Source: Flaveria trinervia (lineage: Eukaryota > Streptophyta > Magnoliopsida > Asterales > Asteraceae). From it: 64,000 bases of DNA. Of this stretch, positions 45,391 to 56,191 are shown piece by piece. The translations under genes were made by a program, and so were the position numbers. The stretch's first letter is position 1. The number at the start of each line of letters is the position of its first letter. The notes beneath the pieces are model-generated. The model saw only the letters and a list, made by a program, of their open reading frames with translations, was not told where the DNA came from and searched no databases. The stretch spans positions 93,027,849 to 93,091,848 of the forward strand of contig CM046443.1 of assembly GCA_025506515.1 (NCBI GenBank). Direction: 5' to 3'.

Positions 45391-46260
45391 CGGTTCATAT
45401 TGGTTCCTAATTATTAAAAACCCATTTAAAGAAAATTCCCCAAATCTTAAGAACCCTAGAACCGATTGATTCCAAATTGATCCCAAATTCGTTTATGAAC
45501 ATGAAATTAACCTTGGGGCTTTTAAACCCCAAGTAAAACCGATCAAATTCATGAGTCTGATTACCCGATTTGAGGTCGATTGGTTGGTGAGGAAAATGAA
45601 AGACGTTCGCAAACACTTGGAGCCTTAATCGATATTCAAACGATGATTCCAACCAAATTAGTTGCACAAGAAGCTTCTGATGATCTTGAAGATGAAGAAC
45701 CCTCAATCAATTTAAACTAAGAAGGCTTAGAAGGGTAGTTTCGACAAAGTTGCAGGTTGCGGGAAAAGAGGTGATCAATTTCAGTGTTTGGATTTGATTT
45801 GAGTGCTTTTGAGTGTTGTAGTCGATTAGAGATGGATTTATGATCGATTAAGTTGGTTTAATTGTGTTATTATTAGGTTTTAATTGTTAATAGATTAAAA
45901 ACCATAGCCCGACGGTTACTTGAGCTCGAAAGCTCGTGTAACTGGTGTTTAATCTTAATTAATCTATACTAATCGATTCGAATCAGGCACACGACTCAAT
46001 TGGAAACGGTTTCCAATCATAATTCGAGGTTTTAAGGCACTAATAGGGTCCCCGGAGTATAGCCGGAGCGACCACCGGCGTCTCGCCGGGTTTGCGGGAA
46101 AGAAAAATGGGGGGGTTTAGGTTTTGTGATTTTACACATTTGGTCCCTGCAGTATTTAATAGTTAACATTTTATGCTAAAACTTTGTTTTAAGTTTATAA
46201 ATTTACAAAAACAATCCCCCAAGTTTTTAATTAAATTTTTAAACACTTTTAAGTTAACAA

Positions 46261-46302
46261 TTTTATTATTATTATTACTATTATTATTATTATTATTATT
46301 TA
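46261..46302. repeat. (ATT)n microsatellite
   Basis: About 40 bp of ATT repeats with one ACT interruption, near the U3 start of the full LTR. The truncated LTRs break within this repeat, which may have been the deletion breakpoint. Confidence 0.9.
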
Positions 46303-46763
46303 CTTAATTTAGAAACTTAAACAAAGAATCATACAATAATAGCCCAACAAGATTCATAAATTGTCTAAATAACCCATATAAGAATTAATAAAATTAACTT
46401 TTAATTAACGAAAATACGAGATGTTACAGTTTTACTTAGTTTTGTTTTGATGCTAAGTTCCCTTTGATATTTCATTGTATTGTGGTGTTTAGTTGGGTTG
46501 CAACATGATCTATTTGGTGTATGTTTGGTGTCATAATGTTGAGATCTTGAATCATATAACGTTTGGTATCAAGGATTTACGCACATGGATACATGCACAC
46601 GTAAATTTCATGTATGCATGTAAGCATGCATACGTACTACACATATACATATACATTAAAACATATAACTCATAAAGGGTTAGTCAAATAATAGGTATCA
46701 CGTATGAGAATTTTATTTATATATAACTTTGCCAAACCTTAATTTTAGGGTTGTCACAAGATA

Positions 46764-48415
46764 AGAGGTACTCTCACACATGATACATTCAATTTTCTTC
46801 TTCCTAAGAGCTTTCTTAAGTGAACAAGGCTAAACTTGATCACTTTCCTTCTCCACCTTTATCTTTGCAAATGCAGTGGACGTCCTTTTAGGGTGAGAAC
46901 TTCCTTTGGAGTTGGATGGTTCAGATTATGCAGCAGTGGTACACAACTGATCAGCCTTCTTCTTGCTACTAAGATAAGTTGATACTAAACTAGAACTCAT
47001 GGTACTAGAGTAAAAGTTAGTATCTTCAGACTTTACCATTTCAAATCCTACAGAGATAGAAACTTGTTTCTACTTAGAGTTGAAGATGGCCTTGATCTCT
47101 TGAGCCTTTTTGCTTTTCTTTTGCTCTTCCTGATCGAGTTCTTTCTCATAGACTTGGTCATCCCAGGCTTCTTACTCTCCTCAGAAGGGTAATGACCCTT
47201 CTTAGAATCCTCTTCTTCATTCTTCCCAGATGCATTCTTCACTATATCTTTATTATCCTTTTCAGTCAAAGGATCTATAAGAAGAAGCTCATCTTCAGAA
47301 GTTCCACACCTAGGGGATCTTACAAACAAGATTGTGTGTAGAGGAGCTATCTCACTAGATCCCAGTCCCTGCTTATTCTGATAACAAACTTTTGTATGCA
47401 AGGATGAAGATATAATGTTCTTGAAGGTCTTTTCTTCAAGAACACATTTTTCTGCACCTTGGCTTTGCTTATTACAAGCTCAGCCTGGCATTCAGTCAAC
47501 TTAGTGATGAAATATTTGATTTGAGAATCGTAATTTGTAAGTTCATGTTTAAAAGTTGAAACAGTTTTCTCTAACTCCTCTATCTTTAACTTATAATCAT
47601 TTTTAGCTCTTTTGAAATCAGATTTTAAGATATTCAAGGACTCAAGATCAGATCTCATCTCTAAGTTGTAGAACCTGTATCTATTGACTTTATCAATACA
47701 TTCAGGTGTACAGAGATGTTCCAATACCTTTGCTTTATCATGATCAGCCATTAGTGCTTGGTTTGGAGATGCATCTTCCACCTGAAAGCTCCAGTCAAAG
47801 CCTCCTTCTTCAACAGCAACTGCAGCTTACTGCTTTGGCTTCTCATTCTAGTTAGCTTTCTCAGTGTACTTTGGTCTGGTTTGTACTTGGCCACCATTTG
47901 TTCTTGGTGCCTTGCACTCTCTTGCAAAGTGGCCCATTTGGTTACAATTGTAACACTTGACTTTGATTTTATCCAGCCCAAAATTTTCACTTGTTGCATT
48001 GCTTGGAATCATCCTTCATGTTCTCTTGTAGAACTTTTTGGCTCTGTGAGTGAGAAGAGCCATATGTTGGAATATTTCCATGTACTCTAGATCATCTGGA
48101 TGGATATAATCAAAAGACATAAAGGCATGTGAAGAGCTTGTCTCTTGGAATGGGCTTCCTTGAGTGTAGCTTTCTCTTGATATCTCCACGAAGGTGACCC
48201 TTTTGTGAGTTGTTAGGGTAGCATATAAGATGATGCTAAGGTTCTATGCTATCCCTTTCAGTCACATGCAGGGCTGAACTCATTTGATTGATGGAGTTAC
48301 CAAATGAACCTTGCATGTTCATCTCCATCTGGTATCCACTGATAATACCATACAACTCAGTCAGAGTGAGAGTCTTAAGGTTCTTAGTCCTCATGATAAC
48401 AAAACAGTAATGTGT
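46764..48415 (-). pseudogene. gag: copia-B gag middle and C-terminal part
   Basis: Minus strand, right to left: a TLTLTELYGIISGYQMEMN-like segment near 48370-48310; a zinc knuckle CYNCNQMGHFA near 47970-47935 (CX2CX4H visible, final Cys after a base shift); a coiled-coil-like Lys/Glu/Leu-rich region (47780-47410); then an acidic and a basic tail (47340-47050). Frames are interrupted by stops and shifts, for example at 47400 and 47830. The piece is continuous with 61271 on one side and 27180 on the other once the insertions are removed. Confidence 0.75.
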
Positions 48416-48659
48416 CTATTTGTTGATACATATGTACCTAGATTTGGATCTTAATGTAATATGTTTTGAATGTGTTACGCTTATGTAATGCTTGGGTACT
48501 TAATGAAATGAGAATGTTTGATTGTGATTTATAATGTTTAATATTTCGTTAATGAGTTGTGTAATGCATATTGACTAGATTATATAGGTTTGTGATTGTT
48601 TGAATTGATATACATAATGTTATAATAATGAATACATTCAAACTTGGTTAAGTGAAGTT

Positions 48660-48875
48660 CTCATACGTCCGACTGGACCATGCGCCCCAACAGTGGTCAT
48701 GCGTCCGAATGGGCATGCGACTGAGTGTCCATACGCCTAAATAGTCCATACTCCTGAACAACTTCATGCGACTGACTCAGTCGCACGACTGAACACTCAG
48801 TCATGTGAATGGATCAACCGCGTGGCTCAATCGCATGAATGAACCATGCTAATGGTTCAGTCTCCCGAATGAGCA
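48660..48875 (+). promoter_or_regulatory. palindromic repeat cluster upstream of LTR TATA box
   Basis: Repeated dyads such as CAGTCGCACGACTG, GAACCATGCTAATGGTTC and variants in CGACTG/CGAATG blocks. Clustered palindromes in the U3 are a described feature of Sireviruses in other plants, with a different core sequence. The same cluster recurs at 25980-26190 and 60775-60990. Confidence 0.7.
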
Positions 48876-48884
48876 ACTCTAACC

Positions 48885-48892
48885 TATAAATA
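48885..48892 (+). promoter_or_regulatory. TATA box of Sirevirus-2 5' LTR
   Basis: TATAAATA in CTAACCTATAAATACCAC, just downstream of the palindrome cluster. It is the likely start region for the genomic RNA. Confidence 0.8.
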
Positions 48893-49154
48893 CCACCTAA
48901 TTCGTGATAACATGTAAGCATTATACACACTTCGACTCCAGATGTACCCTAGCCGTCCAATAAGATCATACTCCAAGTTCCTAGATCGCATTAGATTGAT
49001 TCCTAATCGATTCTTAACATTAGATTCAATCATATAATTGTTTCTACGTGCGCTCTCACTGATTGGATCGCCAATCAAATAGGATTCCGCACTGTTTAGT
49101 TTGATATACACGTTAATCAGTTAGTACATCGTCCAGTACACGATCCCTAACAAG

Positions 49155-49166
49155 TGGTATCAGAGC
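49155..49166 (+). promoter_or_regulatory. primer binding site of Sirevirus-2
   Basis: TGGTATCAGAGC two bases after the 5' LTR, complementary to the 3' end of tRNA-iMet. Confidence 0.92.
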
Positions 49167-49643
49167 CTTGGCTCTTGATTACGTGTTGATTCAATCGTTT
49201 TTGATACAAAAATTGTGTTTTTTCACTAAAAACGCAATCCTTTTGTGTCAAACGGAGTCTTAGACGTTTCCTGACCATAAAGTTTAGTTTTTCCGGCATA
49301 AGGCAATTAGGGTTTGTGAAAATTTGAGTTTTTGCGGCTAAAACAAGTTTAACCTACGAATTTTCAAACTTCAACAGGTTCAGTCGCACGATTGGCTCAA
49401 TCGCACAACTAAGTTCATTCGCATTCTCCAAACGCACGATTGGACTCATTCGTATCTTCATTCGTACCACTGAGAATCCTATTCGAACTGTTCAACTGCA
49501 TTAGTTCATTCGGACGACTGACTCATCCGCATTAGTTCAGTCGCACGATTGAACCATTCGCCTAGTTCAATCGCCCGAATAAGCCCAATCGCATACCTGC
49601 ATTCGCATACATAAACAGTTTGTTAATAGTAAAGTTAAGTGAA
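49167..49643 (+). other. Sirevirus-2 leader with palindromic repeats
   Basis: Untranslated leader before the gag ATG at 49644. Its second half (49378-49610) is filled with the same CAGTCGCACGATTG / ATTCGCAC-type units as the LTR U3. No ORF is present. Confidence 0.65.
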
Positions 49644-51243
49644 ATGGAGGACCAATTTTCAGCATACACAGCAAGTAGAGACACCCGTATTTAGAATCTA
49701 CTGCTGTTGGAGAACGAAGTGGGAATTCATAATAAACCCCCGAAGCTTATCACGTTAGACGACTGCCCACAATGGAAGCAACGTTTCGAAATCTACTTAA
49801 ATGGAGTAGATACAAATTTGTGGGAGGCAATAGAATCGGGGTACAGCATGCCTGTTGGAGCTGGCGGTGTCAAACTTACGTTAAGTGGCATGTCTGATGC
49901 ACAAAAGGTAAAACACAACGCTGAGAAGAAAGTCTACGCTTTGCTTACTCAGTCTATCCGAAGGACATCTTCCATCAGTAACATGCTTTATCTGATTTAC
50001 TGTTCCATAAAGTTGGACACCTTTCCGCTGCAACTCTGCAAGTCACCAACTAACATGGTTTGGTGAAAAGGTCCATACTTTATGTACTTTATCCTTTTTG
50101 TAATAGATAAGTATGTGAGCTATGGCATGTCATAGTCACTAGTCAAAAGGCAATCTACCTTTTGACTCTACAATAAGTTTTGTATGTGTCTAGTCAATTG
50201 TATCCAGCTGGCTTTCAAAGTATAGCCGGCTGTAGAATGTTGTATAAGTATCTCATGTTCTTGTATCTTTCGAATATGCTTTTGTAACACTTGTAATAGA
50301 ACATAGAGAAGGCAATATATTGCATTCTTGAAAACCAAACACTTGTGTTCTTTGTGTTCTGTCTCATATATTACTTGTGTTCTTAGTGTCACCACTTGGT
50401 TAATCCAGTTTACTGTTTGATCTAAGTTTAGTTTATCTCCTCTTTGTGTTGTTGTGTTGTAACTCTTCACCCTTCAACGATCCTGTAAACCCCATCAAGG
50501 ATCATGTGGTGACCACTCCTCTTATTAGTGACCCAGATACCACAAGTAAATCAATTGAATCTGGCACTAAACAAAAGGAGCCCACTTCAAAGGAAAAAGG
50601 GAAAATGCCTTGTGCTAACCTGGAAAAAGAGTTTGAAAAGGTTAATTTAAAGTCAGGTTCAAACAAAGTCAAATCAGAACCCAAAAAGACTATTAAACCT
50701 AATCAATCACGCACATCATGTCAAAGTCCAGGTAAACAAGAAATAAAAAATGTAAAACCAGGTAAAAAAATTAAGTTTGTAAAACCCGAACATACATCTA
50801 ACAAAGAAGTGTCTCAATCTAAACAAAATAAGGTCAACCGTGTGACACCTACATCTCCACAAAAACATTTAAACCGTAAAGTTGAAAGCAGATCCTGCTA
50901 CAATTGTGGAGAGTACGATCACATTACGTCTCATTGTCCTTATTATTAGACACCGAGGAGGAAAGTTGAACTTCCTAGATATTTTAAGAGGAACTCAGTG
51001 ACGCCTCCTAAAAGGGATAGTGAACACATAGTTCAACCCATTAGCCAGCCGTCTGTTTATCACAAACAGGCCTTACACAAAGCTGGTCTATGGAAAGAAA
51101 AATCCACCTCAGTGTCTGAAAATGAGAACAAACAGACATCTGAGCTTCCCTCAACCTCAAATGGTCAATGGGTTGAATTTATGTTATGTGATGCCTCGGG
51201 GAAACCCAAGCCAGTGAAGGCTTGGGTTCCTAACATGAACTAA
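49644..51243 (+). pseudogene. gag: Sirevirus-2 Gag (middle replaced by an LTR fragment)
   Basis: The ATG at 49644 is in frame, through one TAG near 49692, with a gag N-terminal segment (KPPKLITLDDCPQWKQRFEIYLNG..., 49725-49970). The expected central capsid-like region is absent and foreign LTR sequence occupies 49971-50487. Gag resumes with a Lys-rich segment, a CYNCGEYDHITSHC zinc knuckle (50896-50940; CX2CX4HX4C), a TAG at 50947-50949, and a C-terminal stretch ending ...KAWVPNMN at the TAA 51241-51243. The pol frame starts in another phase 15 bp later. Gag is the virus-like-particle protein in the family; this copy cannot make a normal one. Confidence 0.8.
49971..50487 (+). repeat. copia-B-family LTR fragment within Sirevirus-2 gag
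   Basis: ACATGCTTTATCTGA (49982), the TAAAGTTGGACACCTTTCCGCTGCAACT stretch near 50010, the CAAAAGGCAATCTACCTTTTGACT segment near 50145 and the terminal ACGATCCTG near 50480 all have counterparts, in reverse orientation, in the copia-B 5' LTR (61903-62480). The TGTAAGG start of that LTR is missing. I see no target duplication, and gag sequence is missing around it. Confidence 0.7.
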
Positions 51244-51257
51244 TATTTTCAATAAAT

Positions 51258-52382
51258 GTGCAGGGTGTTCGCTATAGTGCTGAGACTAACACATGGATTG
51301 TAGATAGCGGAGCATCCAGGCACATGACGGGGAATAGAGCTCTCTTATCAAACATCAAACAAATCAAAGGAGGGCATGTTTTATTTGCTAGAAACAAAGG
51401 AGGGTACATCACAGCCCAAGAAGAAGTGAGAAATCAGAAAGTTAAGTTTGACAAGGTAAACTATGTCCAACAATTACAGAATAACTTACTTTTGGTTTCT
51501 CAAATATGTGATAAAGGCTTCAAAGTAGTCTTTGACAACAAGAAGTGCTACGTTCTGAAGAAGGACTACGTGATCCCGGACGATCAAGTTCTAATGTCAG
51601 CTTCAAGATATAATGATCTTTATGTCCTGGATCTTTCAAAGGCCTCCACAACGGATCGTGAAGTTCAGTGCTTCTTGTCCAAAGCTACTGAAAAAGATTC
51701 CATCTCTTGGCATAGGAGAATGAGATACATAAATCCAAGGAAGATGGATCACTTGATCCAGAACGATCTAGTGAGGGGAGTGAACATCAAAAACTTCCAA
51801 CTCCCGGATTTCTGTGTTGCGTGCAAGAAGGGCAAACAGACAAAGAAGTCTCATAAGGAAAAGAAAGTTCATTCCATAGAACTACCTCTTGAGCTTCTTC
51901 ACATGGATCTGTTTGGTCCAGTCAGTACAAGAAGCATCGCAGACGACTTGTACTGCTACGTAGTTACTGATGACTACTCAAGATTCTCTTGGGTAATGTT
52001 TCTAAAGTCCAAATCAGAAACATTTGAATCCTTGTAGGAATTAGTAACTACACTGGAATCCCTATACAAGCTAAAAGTATGACAAGTGCGCTCAGACAAT
52101 GGAACCGAGTTCAAGAATCAGTGGATGGAGGCCTACTGCAAGGAAAAGGGAATTGTGCATCAATTTACCTCTGCCTACACTCCTCAGATGAACGGTGTTG
52201 TTGAACGAAAGAATCGCAGCTTGATAGAGACTGCACGAACTATGCTAGCAGACTCGAAACTGCCTATTCAATTCTGGAATGAGGCAATTGCAAATGCATG
52301 TTATACACTCAATCGAGTTCTGGTAGTTAAACGCCATAGAAAAACGTGCTATGAGTTACTACAGCGACGTAACCTAACTTAG
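51258..52382 (+). pseudogene. pol: Sirevirus-2 protease and integrase N-terminal/core
   Basis: A WIVDSGASRHMTG aspartic protease motif near 51295 starts the frame. The integrase zinc finger (WHRRM...CVACKKGKQ, 51715-51850) has lost one His (RYIN where GHIN is usual). The core begins with HMDLFGPVSTRS near 51905. An in-frame TAG at 52035-52037 and another stop near 52080 precede the RSDNGTEFKNQW...VVERKN core half (52090-52230). A one-base loss near 52375 (CGTAACC) moves the frame. Integrase would insert the cDNA and protease would process Gag-Pol. Confidence 0.88.
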
Positions 52383-54028
52383 AGTATCTCAAGCCGTTTG
52401 GCGCTCCATGCACCCTACTATAGAAGACTCGGGAGGGAAAATTCAATGAGAAGGTAGATGAAGGGATCTTTCTAGGATACAACATACCAAACAAGAGAGT
52501 TTACAACAACTCAACGGGTCAAGTAGAGGTGTGGTGTAATATTGATGTTCAGAGATACACCACACCACCTGCTGGAAAAGGGCCTACTTACTACTTTGAC
52601 TATGATGAATTCTTCAAGTCCTTCAACATACCTCTCTCCACTTCCGAAGACGAGTTGGCAAACAAGATGATGTATGATGTCTTGAATACACCGTATCAAG
52701 ATTCAACACCATCCAGTTCACAAAGTCAATCATCTACCAACTCAAGGGGAGCACTTGATGTGAGTGACTCTTCCTCTGATGAAGAAAATGTGCAAAATGA
52801 TCAGAACAACCAGGATGCACAGGTTCCGACTACCACAAGTCCACAAGCATCTGTCAGTGATGCTTCTGAGCCTTCTGAACCTCAGACTCCTATAGCCTCA
52901 AATCCAGAACCAAATGTTCATAATCTTGATTCTGAGATGGTTGTTCCAATAACTCCCGGCTCACGTCTAAACGTCTATAATCCTTTGGATAATGTCATAG
53001 GTGATGTGAGATCAGGAGTTCAGACCAAAAATCAATTGTACTCAGCTGATTATGCCTCTGTGATGGAAAAGGGATACCTTCATGACGGTGCCTATCGTTG
53101 CTTTGTGTCTCAGTTTGAGCCAAAGTATGTTAGTGAAGCCCTGAATGATGAGGTATGGGTGAGTGCCATGCAAGAAGAACTTCTTCAGTTCAAGAAGTTG
53201 GGTGTATGGACTCTAGTGGATAGACCTAAAGATGCTAAGGTCATTGGCACCAAATGGGTCTTGAAATGCAAGAAAGATGATCAAGGAGTGATCATCAGAA
53301 ACAAGGCTCGGCTTGTTGTTCAGGGTTTTCGACAAGTTGAGGGTATTGACTACAATGAAGTGTTTGCACCCGTGGCAATAATGGAGGCAATCCGCATCTT
53401 CCTTGCCTATGCATCTTATATGAAGATCAAAGTTTATCAATTAGATGTGAAGAGTGTGTTCCTTCATGGTGAGATTCGAGAGACTGTGTATGTTAGTCAA
53501 CCCGAGGGATTTGAGGATCCATATCATCATGACAGAGTTTACAAACTCAACAAGGCGCTATACGGGCTTCATCAAGCTCCAAGGGCCTGGTATGAGAAAC
53601 TCTCGACACATCTTGTGAAACATGGTTTTCGTAGGGGAGTCATTGACTGTACACTGTTTATCAAAGAAAAAGATGGAGATTTACTGCTGGTACAAATCTA
53701 TGTCGATGACATAATCTTCGGATCAAAGAACGAAGAATTATGTAAAGAGTTTGAAGCAGTAATGAAGGCGGAGTTTGAGATGAGTGCAATGGGAGAGATG
53801 AAGTTCTTTCTCAGGCTACAGGTGGATCAGACACCAAATGGGATTTTCCTACTTCAAACCATGTATGTAGGTGATATTCTTAGTCGGTTTGACATGGAGA
53901 ATGCTTCTACAGCTGGAACTCCTCTTGCTATAAATCATGATGTAGCACCCGACGAGAATGGTGATCTGGTGGATGCCACTATGTACCGTGGGATGATTGG
54001 ATCTCTCATGTATCTCACTGCCTCATGA
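52383..54028 (+). pseudogene. pol: Sirevirus-2 integrase tail, linker and reverse transcriptase
   Basis: After the base loss the frame is open for about 500 codons from 52529: an acidic Ser/Asp-rich linker (52690-52950), then RT with WVLKCKKDD (53250), the FRQVEGIDYNEVFAPVA block (53330), the YQLDVKSVFLHGE block (53440), LYGLHQAPRAWYEKL (53560) and the catalytic YVDDIIFGS (53699). A TGA at 54026-54028 replaces the Arg codon of the SRPDIM motif. Apart from this it is the best-preserved RT of the window. Confidence 0.92.
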
Positions 54029-54037
54029 CCTGATATC

Positions 54038-54640
54038 ATGTATGCTACATGTCTATGTTCACGATATCAGGCAAAGCCTAAAGTGAACCATCTTATTGCG
54101 GTCAAAAGGATTTTTCGTTATCTGAAGGGTACAACCACACTTGGGTTGTGGTATCCTTATGATGATGACTTTGAGCTTACAACGTATAGTGACTCGGATT
54201 ACGGAGGCTGCAAGATGAACTACAAGTCTACATCAGCAAGGTGTCAGTTCTTTGGGAGAAGATTGGTAACCTGGCAGTGTAAGAAGCAGACCTCAGTTGC
54301 ATTGTCAACCTGTGAAGCCGAATACGTTGCTGCTGCAAGTTGTTGTTCACAAATCATATGGATTCAACAGCAAATGCGGGATTAAGGTTTGAAATTCTCC
54401 TCTACTCCTATCTTTGTTTATCACTCTGCCGCAGTTGCAGTTACTAAAAACCCGGTCCAACATCGAAAGACCAAACACATCGGGATTAAATATCACTTTA
54501 TACGTGATTGCTTTGAAAAGAACTTAATTGATGTGGTAAAAATAAACACAGATTTTCAACGTGCTGACCTCTATACAAAGGCTTTTGACAAACCATGTTT
54601 TCTATATCTGTTAGAGGTCAACGGCGTTAAAAAAAAGTGA
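54038..54640 (+). pseudogene. pol: Sirevirus-2 RNase H and pol end
   Basis: The LKGTTTLGLWYP block (54120), SDSDYGGCKMNYKSTSA (54190), TWQCKKQTSVALSTCEAEYVAAASC (54270, with conserved Asp/Glu positions), the QIIWIQQQMRD block (54350), a TAA at 54383-54385, then the AVAVTKNPVQHRKTKHI...RDCFEK end (54430-54520). Pol ends at 54640. The equivalent tail is deleted in Sirevirus-1. Confidence 0.9.
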
Positions 54641-54808
54641 GGTCATTCCTGAAGATGACCATGTGTAGTCCGATGTTTCGTGTAAATTTTCTTTTATTTT
54701 TTCAAATTTTTATTATTTGCTTAATTTTTAGTTGGTTAATTAAAATTGGTCTTATTGCTTCGCCTATTAAAATCCTAAAATGCTAATCCATTACGGTTTT
54801 AAAATTTT

Positions 54809-54818
54809 AGGGGGAGAA
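54809..54818 (+). promoter_or_regulatory. internal polypurine tract after pol
   Basis: AGGGGGAGAA shortly after the pol end, similar to the terminal tract at 60527. Repeated polypurine tracts downstream of pol are characteristic of Sireviruses. Confidence 0.65.
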
Positions 54819-56057
54819 TAGGTTTAGACAGTATAAAAAACGAGGGAGAAGGAGAGGTAGCTGATAAAAATAAGATCGTATGTGTGATACCGATTCAATC
54901 TTTGCAATATGATAGTACACAGGAGCAAACCATTGGGACTTTAAAATTTAAACTGAAAATGATGCAAAGCTCTAGTATAAATCTGTGTCGTCTGAGCAAA
55001 ATAAAAGGAAATATGATAGATAAACTAGCTACTACTAAGGTAACACAAAGAAAGTAGACCTGGAGGTTGCTAGACCACAGATGATATGTCGGTAGATTCA
55101 ACACAATAGATGACTAGACCTTGTTGGTGATCTCAAGATTAAACAAAAATGTTTGACTAGCTATGGGTAACACCTTATCCCTGGTTAACACAATCAACAA
55201 GATTCCAATAAGGCGTGACGAGCAAAATGAACGCCACGAATGTGTGCGTAAGACCAAAGCATGAGCAAAAGCACGTAAAAAATGCAAATACAATCAAACT
55301 GATAACCTATGTTGTTGGTGAGATCTGTGCAAAAAGAATGAAATTACTCAAACAATAAGATAGGGTATGTGCCTCTTTGTTGTGCGGTGGCACTGACCTG
55401 AAGATAAGCATAACCTATATATTCTAGAATTCATTGTTGTTTGCCACCTCTCTGCTGTGCGGTGGCACTGACCTGAGGCTTGGCTTCTCTTTGAAAGTTC
55501 TATGAATAGTTTCTTCTTGAATACTATCCTGAGACCGCTCAAAAATCTCCTAAGGAATGTTGATTACCATATAAGTGTGGGATCCACAAATGCTTGTTGA
55601 AATAAACAAACCTTAAACCATCACCAATCTGTGTTGAAAACCTGTGTATGGATTTAAAAGGACAAGTATACTGACAATCATTGTGGCTACAATTCTTGAA
55701 AGTTTAAATCAGAGTGGGGACCTAATGGTACTAGTATGATTTCCTAAATTTGCTAAATGACTTTAGATGAAAAACAAGAATAGAGCTTCAAAAGTTTTAG
55801 ATAACCTGTCCCGAACGATTTGAATATCCTGTATGATTCCAAATTGAATTGGTCCATGTATTGTTTAAATGAATTGAAGCTGCTTTTTCAGATAACTAAT
55901 TTCTTAGATTTACATCTTAGGATTTAGCCCTCACAAAAACACAAAAACATGTCTTAGTTTTAAGTTTCACTTTCATTTTTGTATAAAGTTTGTCAATTTC
56001 AGTTTGTTTAGTATCTGACTATGTCATGAAAGTTGATAGGGAACCTATCATCTAAAC

Positions 56058-56191
56058 GGTCACGTCTGAGGTGACCACACATGCTTTCAAATAAAAAATG
56101 GTCACGTCTAAGGTGACAAAGTATGTTAAAAGGACCACGTCTGAGGTGGTCAAAAGTTTTTCAAGTTAAAATGATCATGTCTGAGATGATC
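56058..56191 (+). promoter_or_regulatory. array of four hairpins/palindromes with a GTCTGAG loop
   Basis: 56058-56076 (GGTCAC/GTGACC), 56100-56118 (GGTCAC/GTGACA, outer pair lost), 56133-56151 (GACCAC/GTGGTC) and 56173-56191 (GATCAT/ATGATC), each with a 7-nt GTCTGAG-type loop. It is the homologous array to 6474-6610. The third member shows a paired change relative to Sirevirus-1 (T-A there, C-G here). Confidence 0.78.

Larger units (their letters stand above)
29492..46428 (-). mobile_element. gypsy array B: three LTRs and two internal regions, minus strand
   Basis: Read on the minus strand: full LTR (46428-44029), gag-pol (44028-38990), LTR lacking its first 158 or so bases (38985-36752), gag-pol (36751-31716), and a second LTR with the same truncation (31712-29492). 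The array is flanked by a perfect GTTTT duplication (29487-29491 and 46429-46433). It therefore entered as one element and grew by recombination. It is the same family as array A (same LTR ends, primer site and Gag-Pol), but a distinct subfamily. Confidence 0.92.
44029..46428 (-). repeat. array B full-length 5' LTR
   Basis: A 2400-bp LTR, minus sense TGTAACATCTCGTATTTTCG...GGTTGGGGTGTGACA. It is the only one of the three LTRs with an intact start. It contains an ATT/TTA microsatellite at about 46261-46302 and a tRNA-like block at 45313-45390. Confidence 0.93.
27186..46758 (-). mobile_element. solo LTR-3, split by gypsy array B
   Basis: The left part (27186-29491) begins TGTCACATCCCG and the right part (46434-46758) ends AGGGTTGTCACA. 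On the minus strand this is TGTGACAACCC...CGGGATGTGACA. The flanks are a perfect AGATA duplication (27181-27185 and 46759-46763). Removing array B and one copy of its GTTTT duplication gives a 2631-bp element without gag or pol, hence a solo LTR. The left part is very AT-rich (27500-28900). Confidence 0.85.
48421..49152 (+). repeat. Sirevirus-2 5' LTR
   Basis: Starts TGTTGATACATATG and ends GATCCCTAACA. The U3 carries a palindromic repeat cluster (48660-48875), then a TATAAATA box at 48885-48892. The primer site follows after two bases. Confidence 0.95.

Noticed and set aside
47758..48090. Plus-strand 110-residue ORF
   Set aside because: Antisense of copia-B gag, whose zinc knuckle reads on the minus strand.
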